Below are positions 18,146 to 27,434 of a DNA stretch of 64,000 nucleotides, in pieces. The notes beneath the pieces were generated by a model that made no database searches, was not told where the DNA came from, and worked only from the letters and a program-made list of their open reading frames with translations. This DNA is from Texcoconibacillus texcoconensis (lineage in GTDB: Bacteria > Bacillota > Bacilli > Bacillales > Salisediminibacteriaceae), in NCBI RefSeq assembly GCF_014202575.1, contig NZ_JACHHB010000015.1, positions 1 to 64,000 on the forward strand, in the 5' to 3' direction. How positions within the stretch are numbered: position 1 is the stretch's first letter; every line of letters starts with the position of its first letter. Made by a program: the position numbers and the translations under genes.

Positions 18146-18790
18146 TTAGAAACCTAGTAACTTTCGAAAGTAACTTGAATATAATTGGCTTACAGGTATT
18201 TGTACACCGTTTTTCATTTCTAGTACAAATGTAGAGTGTGTGTCTGGATAAATTTCTTTTATGTACTGAACATTGACAATAAATGAACGGTGACAACGGA
18301 CAAAATAATCTCTCGGTAAAATATATTCAAATTCTTGAAGAGAGTATTTATGTACACCTGAATACTCATATGAGTATACGTATGTCTTTCGATCTTTCAC
18401 TTCAACATACACCACATCTTGAAAGGGGATCGGTTTCCAGCCATCTTGTGTTTTAATGGTAATGACTGATTTTCCCTCTGTGAGAGCTGGATAAATAGCC
18501 GTCACGCAACCGCGGATTTCATTGTTCTCATAGAAGGGTACAGCCATCCCGTGATAAGGAACCCCAAACACTTCTCGGTCATTGAATTCTGACACTTTTT
18601 GTCTAGTCACTAACGCTTTATAGGAAATTGTCCCCTCTTTTATTGAGTCACCGGGCTTAATTTTCAAATTGATTCGTTTGCTAGGACGGTAATAAATGAA
18701 TTCTTCTGTATTTGAAACAGCAATAGAAATTTCATCAGAAAATAGTTCCCCAATTACATTCAATAATGAAGTTACTGTCAAGTTCTCCAC
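18146..18790 (-). CDS. LytTR-family transcriptional regulator with N-terminal sensory domain
   Basis: 214 residues starting at GTG after AAGGGGG. The C-terminal about 105 residues are a LytTR DNA-binding domain (FQDVVYVEVKDRKTYVYSYE, PRDYFVRCHRSFIVNVQYIK, VSQLYSSYFRKLLGF). The N-terminal about 100 residues are not a response-regulator receiver. They look like a PAS/GAF-type sensor with GVPYHGMAVPFYENNEIRG. It is therefore a one-component regulator rather than half of a two-component pair. It lies directly upstream of the CoA-transferase on the same strand, which it may control. Confidence 0.85.
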   Translation of the reverse strand: MENLTVTSLLNVIGELFSDEISIAVSNTEEFIYYRPSKRINLKIKPGDSIKEGTISYKALVTRQKVSEFNDREVFGVPYHGMAVPFYENNEIRGCVTAIYPALTEGKSVITIKTQDGWKPIPFQDVVYVEVKDRKTYVYSYEYSGVHKYSLQEFEYILPRDYFVRCHRSFIVNVQYIKEIYPDTHSTFVLEMKNGVQIPVSQLYSSYFRKLLGF

Positions 18791-18987
18791 TGTTTGTATC
18801 CCCCTTCACCTTTTATTAAGAAACTAGGAAAAGATCCTTTTCCCCCTTTCTAACTACGGCTTAAAATTCGAATTTCTTAAGCTTGTCTCGAAATTTCGAC
18901 AATTCCGCTAACCTTAGTTTAACGAAAAATCGCATACATTGTCCAAACACAAGTTCACAAAATTTAACAACGCCATTTCCATAAACA

Positions 18988-19019
18988 AACCCCCACTTAA
19001 ACAATGTTAAGTGGGGGTT
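18988..19019 (-). terminator. Intrinsic terminator after the VanY-type gene
   Basis: Perfect 13-base arms (AACCCCCACTTAA and TTAAGTGGGGGTT) surround a six-base loop, followed by TTTGTTT on the minus strand. Confidence 0.8.
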
Positions 19020-19044
19020 GATTGAAGCCTGATATTTAAGTGAA

Positions 19045-20136
19045 TTATTCTTCCAAGTACTCTTCTAATGTCAAATTGTTCTCAGTTATTTCTTTCGCTG
19101 CCTCTTTACCTACATAGCGAATGTGCCATGGTTCATACTGATAGCCAGTAATATCTTCCTTTCCTTTCTGGTATCGTATAATAAACCCATACTCGGCTGC
19201 ATGTTCATCTAGCCACTGACCTTCTGCAGTATCAGCAAAATCAGTATTCAATCGAAAGTTAACTTCTTGGCTTGTAACATCCATTGCCAAACCTGTTTGA
19301 TGCTCACTTTCACCCGCTCGTGCACTATATTCATTTGCTTGCTCTAGGCCGTCTTGGTCAACGTTCGATGCAAAAATCGCTTCTTGACGCTCAGCAGAAC
19401 GGAACCCCGATTGAGCAAATAATTCTAGTCCTTCACTTTGTGATGACTCAAAAAGTGACTCTAGTGCATCTGCTGCTTCCGCTCTCATTAACCGTTGGGG
19501 CAAATCTTCTTCGAAAGGAAACGGCACATCTGGCTCCACTAAGTCAGCCGGTGTATACCCTGCAGGTAAATAATTTTCTTTATTAACAAGCACTAAGATA
19601 TCATCAGGATCTTCGACAGGTTTACCTTGTGGCGGATAATCATTTCCAAAACCTGGTAATTCTATTTCGCTATACCCTTCTGTATCTATTACTTCACCTG
19701 ATACGACATAATCATTCAACAATTCACCAGTATCTGGGCCATACACGCCATCATTATCAAGCTCTTCATGAAGCTCTTGAAAATGAATAATCGCTTGTGA
19801 CGTTTCGGTAATTGCCGTCCCCTCATCTGGAAAGTCATAACCAATCAATTGAAGCGCTTCTTGAATCGTCTCTACATCCTCCCCTTGAGAATCGATATTT
19901 ACGACTTCATCTGGTAAGGATATGTCATGTTTCCGATCTGTATCATCACTTTTTTCTTCATCACCATTTATCGGTGCAGAGGCTTCTTGATCTTCCTCTT
20001 CATCCACTTTCTCTTCTTCAGAATCGCTCTCCCCTGACAGATCTTGTTGCTCGTTTTCTTCTACGTCCGATAAATCATTAGAACAAGCACTCAAAATTGT
20101 AAATAAAGAAATCATTAAAACAAACAAACTTTTCAT
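19045..20136 (-). CDS. Lipoprotein D-alanyl-D-alanine carboxypeptidase, VanY/M15B family
   Basis: 363 residues. A signal peptide with lipobox ILSAC (Cys about 18) anchors it outside the membrane. An extremely acidic linker (about 20-75) leads to a peptidoglycan-binding domain (VVNIDSQGEDVETIQEALQL to NDGVYGPDTGELL). The M15B catalytic domain follows, with zinc ligands in SEHQTGLAMDV (His, Asp) and EPWHIRYV (His), plus SGFRS. It is expected to trim the terminal D-Ala from cell-wall stem peptides. No van resistance genes are near, so the role is probably wall maturation. Confidence 0.9.
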   Translation of the reverse strand: MKSLFVLMISLFTILSACSNDLSDVEENEQQDLSGESDSEEEKVDEEEDQEASAPINGDEEKSDDTDRKHDISLPDEVVNIDSQGEDVETIQEALQLIGYDFPDEGTAITETSQAIIHFQELHEELDNDGVYGPDTGELLNDYVVSGEVIDTEGYSEIELPGFGNDYPPQGKPVEDPDDILVLVNKENYLPAGYTPADLVEPDVPFPFEEDLPQRLMRAEAADALESLFESSQSEGLELFAQSGFRSAERQEAIFASNVDQDGLEQANEYSARAGESEHQTGLAMDVTSQEVNFRLNTDFADTAEGQWLDEHAAEYGFIIRYQKGKEDITGYQYEPWHIRYVGKEAAKEITENNLTLEEYLEE

Positions 20137-20464
20137 ACGATGGATTACTCCTTACTTATGTTGTTATTCCCTTTTATTTGACGTTATACCAAATTAACTG
20201 CTCTTATGCTCTTAAACTTACATTATTCATTTCATGATACTTAAATAGCCTAACATGAACACATAAAAATTTCATCATTGATCATTGTATTAAAAAAAAA
20301 ACGATATAAAAAGATGATTTGTCCTTTTACATACCACAAAAAATCCTCATAAAAAGAGGATACTTTTAGTAGTATCCTCTCTTCGCAAAACTTATCTACT
20401 GCTAGTCATTTTAATGTTGTTCAGCAAGTTCTCTTCAAATTGCAACGCAATTAGTCGGATAAGT
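20137..20464. other. AT-rich intergenic stretch with a terminator
   Basis: It holds a run of ten A, AT-rich sequence and, at its right side, the terminator of the oxidoreductase gene. No ORF or RNA gene is apparent. Confidence 0.4.
20350..20380 (-). terminator. Intrinsic terminator after the FadH-like gene
   Basis: AGAGGATACT and AGTATCCTCT pair around TTTAGT. On the minus strand the stem is followed by TTTTT. Confidence 0.8.
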
Positions 20465-22438
20465 TTATTGAATTTCTAATGCTTCTTCTTTTTTATCCAC
20501 GAGTGACTCAATATCAAACGCCTTTTCAAATCCATCTCCTACAGCTCCACCTAAGAAATACGAATCAGCTGCATCGCCGATAACAAAAACATTATCTAAC
20601 ATCTTTCTTAAAGGTTCTTCTAATGGATTATAAGGCTTGACACCCATAGCAATGATCACATCATCAATTTCGAATTCCGCTTTTTCCCCTGTTGTTCGAT
20701 CTTCTGTCTGAACCGCATTCGGGTGAATTTCACTTACTTTTTGATTTGTGACAATGTTTGCATTCATATTTTTCAAACGGTTCAACAGTCTTAATCTTGT
20801 AGAGTCATCAATTCGGCGGCTTGATTTCGTCGGTAATTCGATCAAAGTTACATCATTACCTTCTTCTTTCAAATGACGGACGACACTGTGACAAATCAAC
20901 CCACTACCTAAGACGGCAACATGTTTGTTATCGAACGTTTTTTGCCCCGTTTTATAATCCATATAGTGACAAACATTCGGAAGCTGAGTTCCTTCGATAT
21001 TTGGAATATTTATTTCACCACCTGTAGCTAAAATAACAGCGTAAGGCTGGAAAGATTCAATCATATCAGTGGAAGCTTCTGTATTTAAACGTACATCAAC
21101 TTGAAGACGCTCCATTTCATTGCTCAAGTAAGCAATAAACCAATCGGTTTTCTGTTTATGGACAGGGTCAGAAACAAGATTCAACTGCCCGCCTAGTTTA
21201 TCGTCTTTTTCAAATAACGTCACATCATAGCCTTTTAATGATAGCACTCTGGCTGCTTCCATCCCACCAGGGCCACCACCAACGATGACAACGTGCCGTT
21301 TTTCTTCAATAGGAGTTATTTCTTGAAACTCTCGTTCTCGACCTGCTCTTACGTTAATTGAGCAACTAACGTGAGGATTTGACGACTTTGTACAATGTAA
21401 ACAAGAAATACATTTTCTTATTTCTTCATCTCTGCCTTCCATTGCTTTGCGCGTCCATTCTGGGTCTGCGATATGAGAACGCCCCATTGCAACAAAATCT
21501 GCTTTTCCATCAGCTAATATCGAGTTGACAAATTGTGGCTCTCTGATCGAACCGACGGCAATCACTGGAATATTCACTTCTTTTTTGATTTCTTCTGCAA
21601 GGTAAACTCTCCACCCTTGTTCGAATAGCGGTGACTCGACGACTTTATCAATGGAATTATAGTTACCTGCACTAGCGTGAAGGGCATCGACCCCTATTTC
21701 TTCTAAATAGCGGCTTACCTTTTTGCTTAAAGAAACATCCATTCCACCTTCTTCAAACTCATCAACACTGAGCCGCACCATTACAGGAAAATCATTTCCG
21801 CATTGTTCCTTTATGCCCATGACAATGTCTTTTAAAAATCTCATTCTGTTTTCAAAGCTTCCGCCATATTCATCTGTCCGTTGGTTTGTATGTGGGCTTA
21901 AAAATTGGTTAATCAAGTAGCCGTGCGCTCCATGAAGTTCTACGCCATCAATCCCTGCTCTTTTACACCTTACTGCACCGATAATAAATTTATTCACAAG
22001 GTCCTTAACTTCTTCTGTTGTTAATTCTCTTGGCACCTCACCGACTGCTTCACAAGTGATAGGACTTGGCGCGACAATTTGCTTACCACCTGTCAGCATT
22101 GAATACGATTCTCTTCCTGCATGATGAAGCTGTACAAAAATTTTGCCATCATGTTTATGGACAGCCTTGGCTAAACGACTAAAACCTGATACAAAACGAT
22201 CATCATCAATCCTTAACTGGTTGACGGTTGCCTTTCCTAATTCAGCTTCTATTGCCGTGACTTCAATAGTGATTAATCCCGTACCACCTTTAGCCCTTTC
22301 TTCATAATAAGCGATTTGCTGGTCAGTGACTTCGCCTTCAGAAGAAGCCAAATTTGTTCCCATTGCTGGCATCACAACTCTATTCTTTATCGTAACTTCA
22401 CCTATTTTTCCATTTTCAAATATATGATGGTTACTCAA
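20465..22438 (-). CDS. NADH:flavin oxidoreductase / 2,4-dienoyl-CoA reductase family
   Basis: A 657-residue fusion with FadH architecture. An N-terminal FMN-binding old-yellow-enzyme barrel carries QLHHAGRES and ELHGAHGYLINQFLSPHTN. A [4Fe-4S] segment follows (CISCLHCTKSSNPHVSCSIN, about 345-364). The C-terminal FAD/NADH half has VVIVGGGPGGMEAARVLS and, near the end, VFVIGDAADS. It probably reduces enoyl or dienoyl substrates. The start is TTG at 22438, eight bases after GGAGG. It is a single gene; the hairpin upstream may regulate it. Confidence 0.88.
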   Translation of the reverse strand: MSNHHIFENGKIGEVTIKNRVVMPAMGTNLASSEGEVTDQQIAYYEERAKGGTGLITIEVTAIEAELGKATVNQLRIDDDRFVSGFSRLAKAVHKHDGKIFVQLHHAGRESYSMLTGGKQIVAPSPITCEAVGEVPRELTTEEVKDLVNKFIIGAVRCKRAGIDGVELHGAHGYLINQFLSPHTNQRTDEYGGSFENRMRFLKDIVMGIKEQCGNDFPVMVRLSVDEFEEGGMDVSLSKKVSRYLEEIGVDALHASAGNYNSIDKVVESPLFEQGWRVYLAEEIKKEVNIPVIAVGSIREPQFVNSILADGKADFVAMGRSHIADPEWTRKAMEGRDEEIRKCISCLHCTKSSNPHVSCSINVRAGREREFQEITPIEEKRHVVIVGGGPGGMEAARVLSLKGYDVTLFEKDDKLGGQLNLVSDPVHKQKTDWFIAYLSNEMERLQVDVRLNTEASTDMIESFQPYAVILATGGEINIPNIEGTQLPNVCHYMDYKTGQKTFDNKHVAVLGSGLICHSVVRHLKEEGNDVTLIELPTKSSRRIDDSTRLRLLNRLKNMNANIVTNQKVSEIHPNAVQTEDRTTGEKAEFEIDDVIIAMGVKPYNPLEEPLRKMLDNVFVIGDAADSYFLGGAVGDGFEKAFDIESLVDKKEEALEIQ

Positions 22439-22486
22439 AACTTGATCCTCCCCTTAACATTCGTTATATATTTCACAAAAATACGT

Positions 22487-22529
22487 AAAAACTTCTAGTG
22501 CCATTATAAATCATTAAACTAGAAGTTTT
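22487..22529. repeat. Perfect 12-bp inverted repeat upstream of the FadH-like gene
   Basis: AAAACTTCTAGT and ACTAGAAGTTTT are separated by 19 bases. On the minus strand a T-run follows the hairpin, so it could be an attenuator or a repressor site 50 bases ahead of the start codon. Confidence 0.5.
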
Positions 22530-22710
22530 GTGATATAAAAATGACAATTCTTTCGTTTTAGGAATAAGCCGTTTCCACCAAGGCGCTTATGTCATAGGAA
22601 TGTAGAATACAGCTCACTAGATGTCTACTGAAATATTATGAGGTTATTCAGCAATTCACCTTTAGAAAATGTAGCATGGCTTTAGACAAAAGGAAAGATG
22701 GAGGGTCAAA

Positions 22711-22752
22711 ATGTTACGAGTAAATCAGTTAATTTTGGAACAACAAAAGTGA
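22711..22752 (+). CDS. 13-residue micro-ORF, possibly a gene remnant
   Basis: ATG follows GGAGGG at good spacing and encodes MLRVNQLILEQQK before a stop that lies in a terminator stem. No gene follows on this strand. It may be the surviving start of a lost gene, or chance. Confidence 0.25.
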   Translation: MLRVNQLILEQQK

Positions 22753-22787
22753 CATGTTATCGATAAACCATTAACATGCCACTTTTT
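22745..22787. terminator. Terminator after selO, usable on both strands
   Basis: AAAAGTG-CATGTTA and TAACATG-CACTTTTT pair with one internal mismatch. It lies 37 bases past the selO stop. Confidence 0.75.
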
Positions 22788-22823
22788 AAAGATTAATTTA
22801 AGAATAACTCCTAATATCCTTTC

Positions 22824-24284
22824 TCACGTCCCACAATAGGTCCGATAAGGAACACCTGTATTTTCTGGCAATGTGCAATATTCCTCTTGTTCAGGCGAGT
22901 ATGCATAAGGGTTAGAGAGAACATCCAACAGATGCTCCATCACGCTATAGTCCTCTTCTTCTACAGCTGCTTGTAATGCTTCTTCTACACGGTGATTACG
23001 TGGAATGACTGCTGGGTTGTTATTACGCATTAATTCGTGCGCGTCTTCTTTAGATTGCTCTTGTTCATTTAACCTTTTCTGCCACTCGTCATACCATTCA
23101 TCAAAACCTTCTTTGCCATATAAGTCCGTTTCCGAAGGGTTCTCCATCGTTAATAAACGGAACGTATTCGTGTAGTCTGCATTAGATTTCTGCATCATAC
23201 CGAGCAGACGGTCAATCAATGATTCGTCGTTAGCTTCTTCGTTAAATAGGCCTAGTTTTGCCCTCATGCCACTGAACCACTGTTCTTTATACAAGGGAGT
23301 GAATTTTGAAATTTCATCTTGCGCTATTTTAACTGCCTCATCTATATCTTCATGTATTAATGGCAATAACGACTCAGCAAATCGCGCGAGATTCCATCCT
23401 GCAATAGGTGGCTGATTTTCGTATGCGTAACGACCTTCCCTGTCGATCGAACTGAATACTGTTTTAGGATCATAAGTATCCATAAAAGCACAAGGTCCAT
23501 AATCAATCGTTTCTCCACTGATCGTCATGTTGTCTGTGTTCATGACACCATGAATAAAGCCAACATGTTGCCATTTGGCTATCATCTTCGCCTGACGTTT
23601 GATGACTTCTTGTAGAAGGGCCAGATATGGATGTTGAGCCTTTTTGATATCAGGAAAATGTCGTTCAATTGTGTAATCTGCGAGCTCTTTTAGTTCATCA
23701 ACTGTCCCCCACCTTGCCGCGTATTGAAAGGTTCCAACACGTAGGTGACTAGAGGCTGTTCGCGTGAGCACAGCACCAGGTAGATTGGTTTCACGAATGA
23801 CATCCTCTCCAGTTGTGACCACAGATAGACTCCGGTTCGTTGGAATCCCTAACGCATACATGGCTTCACTCATGATATATTCACGGAGCATCGGCCCAAG
23901 CACCGCTCGCCCGTCTCCCCCACGGGAATATGGCGTTCTCCCTGAACCTTTAAGTTGAATATCGACTCTCTCACCTTCAGGGGTAATTTGCTCCCCAAGC
24001 ATTAATGCTCGTCCGTCCCCTAACATCGTAAAATGTCCGAATTGATGTCCAGCATAAGCTTGAGCAATAGGATCTGAACCTTCGGGCACACTGTTTCCAG
24101 CAAGTGTCGCTAAACCCTCATCATTTTCTAGCTCTTCAATATTCAAACCTAAGGATTTGGCTAAAGGCTCATTAAAAATGACGAACTCCGGTGCGTTTAC
24201 AGGGCTTGGTTCTATCTTTGAAAAAAACGTCTCCGATAAATTGGCATAACTATTGTCTAAATTCCATCCTGTTTCCTTCGTCAT
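22824..24284 (-). CDS. selO: SelO/YdiU family protein adenylyltransferase (pseudokinase AMPylase)
   Basis: About 486 residues. SelO proteins transfer AMP to Ser, Thr or Tyr of target proteins using a kinase-like fold with inverted ATP. Characteristic stretches are [15 protein letters not shown] at the N-terminus, [39 protein letters not shown] and [20 protein letters not shown] with the metal-binding Asn and Asp. The C-terminus lacks selenocysteine, ending PYRTYCGT. The start at 24284 follows AAAAGGGG; upstream in-frame codons add residues absent from the family. It is monocistronic. Confidence 0.93.
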   Translation of the reverse strand: MTKETGWNLDNSYANLSETFFSKIEPSPVNAPEFVIFNEPLAKSLGLNIEELENDEGLATLAGNSVPEGSDPIAQAYAGHQFGHFTMLGDGRALMLGEQITPEGERVDIQLKGSGRTPYSRGGDGRAVLGPMLREYIMSEAMYALGIPTNRSLSVVTTGEDVIRETNLPGAVLTRTASSHLRVGTFQYAARWGTVDELKELADYTIERHFPDIKKAQHPYLALLQEVIKRQAKMIAKWQHVGFIHGVMNTDNMTISGETIDYGPCAFMDTYDPKTVFSSIDREGRYAYENQPPIAGWNLARFAESLLPLIHEDIDEAVKIAQDEISKFTPLYKEQWFSGMRAKLGLFNEEANDESLIDRLLGMMQKSNADYTNTFRLLTMENPSETDLYGKEGFDEWYDEWQKRLNEQEQSKEDAHELMRNNNPAVIPRNHRVEEALQAAVEEEDYSVMEHLLDVLSNPYAYSPEQEEYCTLPENTGVPYRTYCGT

Positions 24285-24445
24285 CCGTATCCCCTTTTCT
24301 TCTTTTGTTTTAAAGTGATAAATCATATCTGTCGTTTATTGTCTTCTTCAAGTAATTGATTATTCCCTCTGGGGATATGATGTAAACTTATGAACTCATA
24401 TCAAAATGACATTTGACCTTATATGATTTAACGGATATAGACAAG

Positions 24446-25636
24446 CTAAGGCCTATTATTTTGTTCTCCTCCATTTGAAGAACCTCTTTTCTCTTTTTGT
24501 TCCTTACCTTGACGACGTTCTTCCTGTGATTGATTTCCTTGACCTTCCTTCTCTCTATTAGACTTATTCTCACCCTGAGATTGATTAGGTGGAAGGTCAT
24601 TATCAACCTGTGGAACTGATTGATTTGTTCCCTCTTTTCCGTCATGCGATCCTGAGCTTTCGTTCTTCTCAGGATTATTTTGTTCCCTTGCTTCTTTAGA
24701 TGGATGATTTGTTATGTCTTTTTCGTTGGACGGTCGAGTTCTCTCTCTATTTTCTTCTGCTCGTGTAGGTGAAGAGTTTTCTTCCATTTCCATATCCCCT
24801 TGAGACGGAACTTCATCTCTCCCCTGTTGTCCTGGGTCACTTGTTGACTCACTAGGAATATCACGTTCATTAGGCGTTGCACCTTTACCCTGATCTACCC
24901 AATCTTTTTTCATTTGTGATAACTGTTCATAGGTTTTATCTTTGATTTTATCAGGAGATGATATTACGCCTCTATCATGGAGCTCTTCGTATAATTGGTA
25001 CTTATTGATTGATAAGCGAGCACCTTTTGCTTGGTCATACTGCTCCTTGCTTGCCTGTGTAACTGATATCTCTCCAGTCAATTCGCGCGCTTTTAATGAA
25101 TTTTTTAATATCTCTTCAAAATCTGTGTTCACAACCTCTAGATTCGATTTTAATGAGATTACAGCTGTCGCAATTTGTACATCTTCTTGTTTTTTTATAT
25201 AACCGGTTTGAATCGCCTCATCAATAAACTTCTCAGTCACCTTGCTAAAGTGACCACTAGTCGAATCAATCCCGCTTGCAATTTTCTTACCATCTTCATT
25301 TCCCCCAACTACCTCAAGGACATTGAAGTCTTCATCTAAGCTTATTTCTATATTTGGGTTCATATCGATGGCGACAATGTAAGCACTGCTTCTTTCTACC
25401 GTTAGAAAAAAACTATACACGACAAAGAAGAGAAGCAAAGCAGAAGCCACCGAGGCATATTTAAATAATTGATTAAATCTAAATCGTTTTTTTACAGTAG
25501 AGATATATTTCTGCCCTAAAACAGGGACTCCTTCTTTCTTACGAGGAACATTTTTAAACGTTCCATCTTCACACAAGAGAACAACATGTTGTTCTGTTAC
25601 TTTAACGACAGTACCATTGACCGTTTCTTTGTTCAT
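24446..25636 (-). CDS. rsgI: Anti-sigma-I factor RsgI
   Basis: About 396 residues. The N-terminal cytoplasmic RsgI domain (VNGTVVKVTEQHVVLLCEDG) is followed by one membrane segment (about 61-81, ASALLLFFVVYSFFLTV). An extracellular RsgI middle domain follows (YIVAIDMNPNIEISLDEDFN). The last about 150 residues are a low-complexity tail rich in Gln, Asn, Glu, Lys and Arg, which could reach the cell wall. It should hold SigI at the membrane until a stress signal. The ATG overlaps the sigI stop by four bases (ATGA), with GAGGGG before it, so the pair is translationally coupled. Confidence 0.93.
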   Translation of the reverse strand: MNKETVNGTVVKVTEQHVVLLCEDGTFKNVPRKKEGVPVLGQKYISTVKKRFRFNQLFKYASVASALLLFFVVYSFFLTVERSSAYIVAIDMNPNIEISLDEDFNVLEVVGGNEDGKKIASGIDSTSGHFSKVTEKFIDEAIQTGYIKKQEDVQIATAVISLKSNLEVVNTDFEEILKNSLKARELTGEISVTQASKEQYDQAKGARLSINKYQLYEELHDRGVISSPDKIKDKTYEQLSQMKKDWVDQGKGATPNERDIPSESTSDPGQQGRDEVPSQGDMEMEENSSPTRAEENRERTRPSNEKDITNHPSKEAREQNNPEKNESSGSHDGKEGTNQSVPQVDNDLPPNQSQGENKSNREKEGQGNQSQEERRQGKEQKEKRGSSNGGEQNNRP

Positions 25637-26370
25637 GACTTCCCCTCTTTCCCGAGGCTTTTTTCTTGAATATATTGAGAAAGGTATACCCAATGAGGAT
25701 TTAACTTAAGAACAATTAAGGTTATGACATATTTCCGGTGGCGTTCAAGTGTTTTTTTACGATAACCGGTTTTCTTAGAGAATAGAGATATGGGTAATCG
25801 TTTCTTTTTCATCAATTGACCGACACATTCATTATCCTCAACAAATTGCGTGGCGATTTGAAAGAGTGATTCTCTTGTATCGCGGTGTTTTGGAGAATGT
25901 TGTTCTAATTCCTCAAACGAAACGTTAAATTGTTTTAAAACCTCGGATAACTCCAAAATTTCATCAACGAGTTCAAACGATTGTTCGTTTTGTTTATATA
26001 AGCTTATAGCAGCTTTCGATTCAAAGTTTGCAGGTTCATCATCATCATCATCTCTTTCAATTGAAAGACAATGCTCACGGGCTACTTTTCTAAAATAATC
26101 AATCAAGTCTCTTTCGATAAGAAGGTACGCATAGTTTAGAAACGTTCTCCCCCCATCAGGGTTAAACGTATCGATTGCGCGATTAAAAGCAATCAAGCCT
26201 ATGCTGGCTTCTTCATCACTCCATGTTTTATAGTTTCGACACAAGTGACCGACTATATTGAGGATATAAGGTTTATAATGTTGGATAATTCTTTCACGGG
26301 CTATCTCATTCCCTTTGTTGCTTTCTTTTAGCGATGCTTCAAGATCAAATTTCATCATAAAGTCCGACAC
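25633..26370 (-). CDS. sigI: RNA polymerase sigma factor SigI
   Basis: Up to 245 residues. Region 2 is clear (YKPYILNIVGHLCRNY, DEEASIGLIAFNRAIDTF, GRTFLNYAYLLIERDLIDYF). SigI family features continue into the C-terminal SLFSKKTGYRKKTLERHRKY helix-turn-helix. SigI responds to heat and, in relatives, to cell-wall or polysaccharide signals. GTG at 26370 and ATG at 26358 or 26355 are all possible starts; none has a strong ribosome site. It forms an operon with rsgI. Confidence 0.93.
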   Translation of the reverse strand: MSDFMMKFDLEASLKESNKGNEIARERIIQHYKPYILNIVGHLCRNYKTWSDEEASIGLIAFNRAIDTFNPDGGRTFLNYAYLLIERDLIDYFRKVAREHCLSIERDDDDDEPANFESKAAISLYKQNEQSFELVDEILELSEVLKQFNVSFEELEQHSPKHRDTRESLFQIATQFVEDNECVGQLMKKKRLPISLFSKKTGYRKKTLERHRKYVITLIVLKLNPHWVYLSQYIQEKSLGKEGKS

Positions 26371-26438
26371 CTGCTCACCATGTTATGATCCTAGGCTAAT
26401 TCATTTTTTCGTTAGAGTAAAGGCGCCAATATAAGGAT

Positions 26439-26465
26439 AAATCCTCCCGAAATACGGGAGGATTT
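26439..26465. terminator. Hairpin between the repeat protein and sigI
   Basis: Perfect 11-base arms AAATCCTCCCG and CGGGAGGATTT with a five-base loop. T-tracts are weak on the minus strand, so it may allow partial read-through into sigI. Confidence 0.6.
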
Positions 26466-26474
26466 ATTTTATAC

Positions 26475-27392
26475 TTATTGTCTTCCTGCGTTTTGAGGGG
26501 CTCCATTTTTCTCTTGGTTTCCTCTACCTTCACTTCTGTTTCCAGGTTCGATTTGTTCCACTTCTTCTTGCTCCCTTACTTCATTTGATTCTTCTGCTCG
26601 CTGTCTTTCTCTATTTGACCTTTCTTCTGCTCGTTCTCTTTCTCTATTTGATCTTTCTTCCGCTCGTTCTCTTTCTCTATTTGATCTTTCTTCTGCTCGC
26701 TGTCTTTCTCTATTTGACCTTTCTTCTGCTCGTTCTCTTTCTCTATTTGATCTTTCTTCTGCTCGTTCTTCTTCTCTATTTGATCTTTCTTCTGCTCGTT
26801 CTTCTTCTCTATTTGATCTTTCTTCCGCTCGTTCTCTTTCTCTATTTGATCTTTCTTCTGCTCGTTCTTTTTCTCTATTTGGCCTTTCTTCTGCTCGTTC
26901 TCTTGCTTCTAGGCGACGCTCCATTGCATTTGCTTTATTTTCTATTGCCTTAGAAACCCCCGCCTTTGCTTGTTCTGGTAGATCTTCACGTTCTAATAAA
27001 GCAAGAAGGTTTTCGCTTCGCTTCTCTGTTTTTTCAGAAATCGTCGTCTCAACTTCAGAAATGTCATCGCCCGTCTCTTTTGCTTCTTCAAGGTTTCTTT
27101 CGACTTCTTCGATATGTTCGTTATAGTCATCTACTAATTTTTCAGTTGTTTCTTCATCACCGTTTTCTAGAGATTCATCAACCTCTACCAAACGCTTTTC
27201 TGCATATTCATCTTGAATTAACGCCTTTTCTCCAGATTCATTTGTGTATTCGTATTCCGTGTCTTCAATTAAACGGACTGTCTCATAAAGGTCAGACTCG
27301 ACGCTTACATAATCTTGCTTATCTTCTTCAGCACTTACAGTTCCTGCTATTAACACTGTACTAAAAATGATGCCTGTTATAATTTTTTTCAT
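26475..27392 (-). CDS. Secreted DUF5667-like protein with Arg/Glu 11-residue repeats
   Basis: 305 residues. A Sec signal peptide ends at AGTVSA (about residue 21). The N-terminal half is acidic and helical, with LVDDYNEHIEEVERNLEEA and LEREDLPEQAKAGVSKAIEN, like DUF5667 domains often encoded near sigma/anti-sigma genes. Residues 166-264 are nine tandem copies of an 11-residue unit, consensus RAEERSNRERE, which should form one long charged helix. It lies upstream of sigI-rsgI on the same strand. Function is not known; a wall-spanning rod or a partner of RsgI is inference. Confidence 0.8.
   Translation of the reverse strand: MKKIITGIIFSTVLIAGTVSAEEDKQDYVSVESDLYETVRLIEDTEYEYTNESGEKALIQDEYAEKRLVEVDESLENGDEETTEKLVDDYNEHIEEVERNLEEAKETGDDISEVETTISEKTEKRSENLLALLEREDLPEQAKAGVSKAIENKANAMERRLEARERAEERPNREKERAEERSNRERERAEERSNREEERAEERSNREEERAEERSNRERERAEERSNRERQRAEERSNRERERAEERSNRERERAEERSNRERQRAEESNEVREQEEVEQIEPGNRSEGRGNQEKNGAPQNAGRQ
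26601..26897 (-). repeat. Nine tandem 33-bp repeats inside the DUF5667-like gene
   Basis: Each unit encodes RAEERSNRE followed by two variable residues (RE, EE, RQ or KE). Copies are nearly identical in DNA, so the number may vary between strains. Confidence 0.9.
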
Positions 27393-27434
27393 TAGTTTTC
27401 GCCTCTCTTTTTTGAAATATAATTGTTGACGTTT

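Larger units (their letters stand above)
22439..22823. other. 385-bp intergenic stretch with two inverted repeats and a micro-ORF
   Basis: It contains the promoter side of the FadH-like gene with a 12-bp inverted repeat, a 13-codon ORF behind GGAGGG and the terminator following selO. About 22530-22700 shows nothing recognisable. Confidence 0.4.

Noticed and set aside
26585..26953. Leucine-rich plus-strand frame opposite the repeat protein
   Set aside because: It is the antisense of the RAEERSNRERE repeats; no ribosome site and extreme Leu content.
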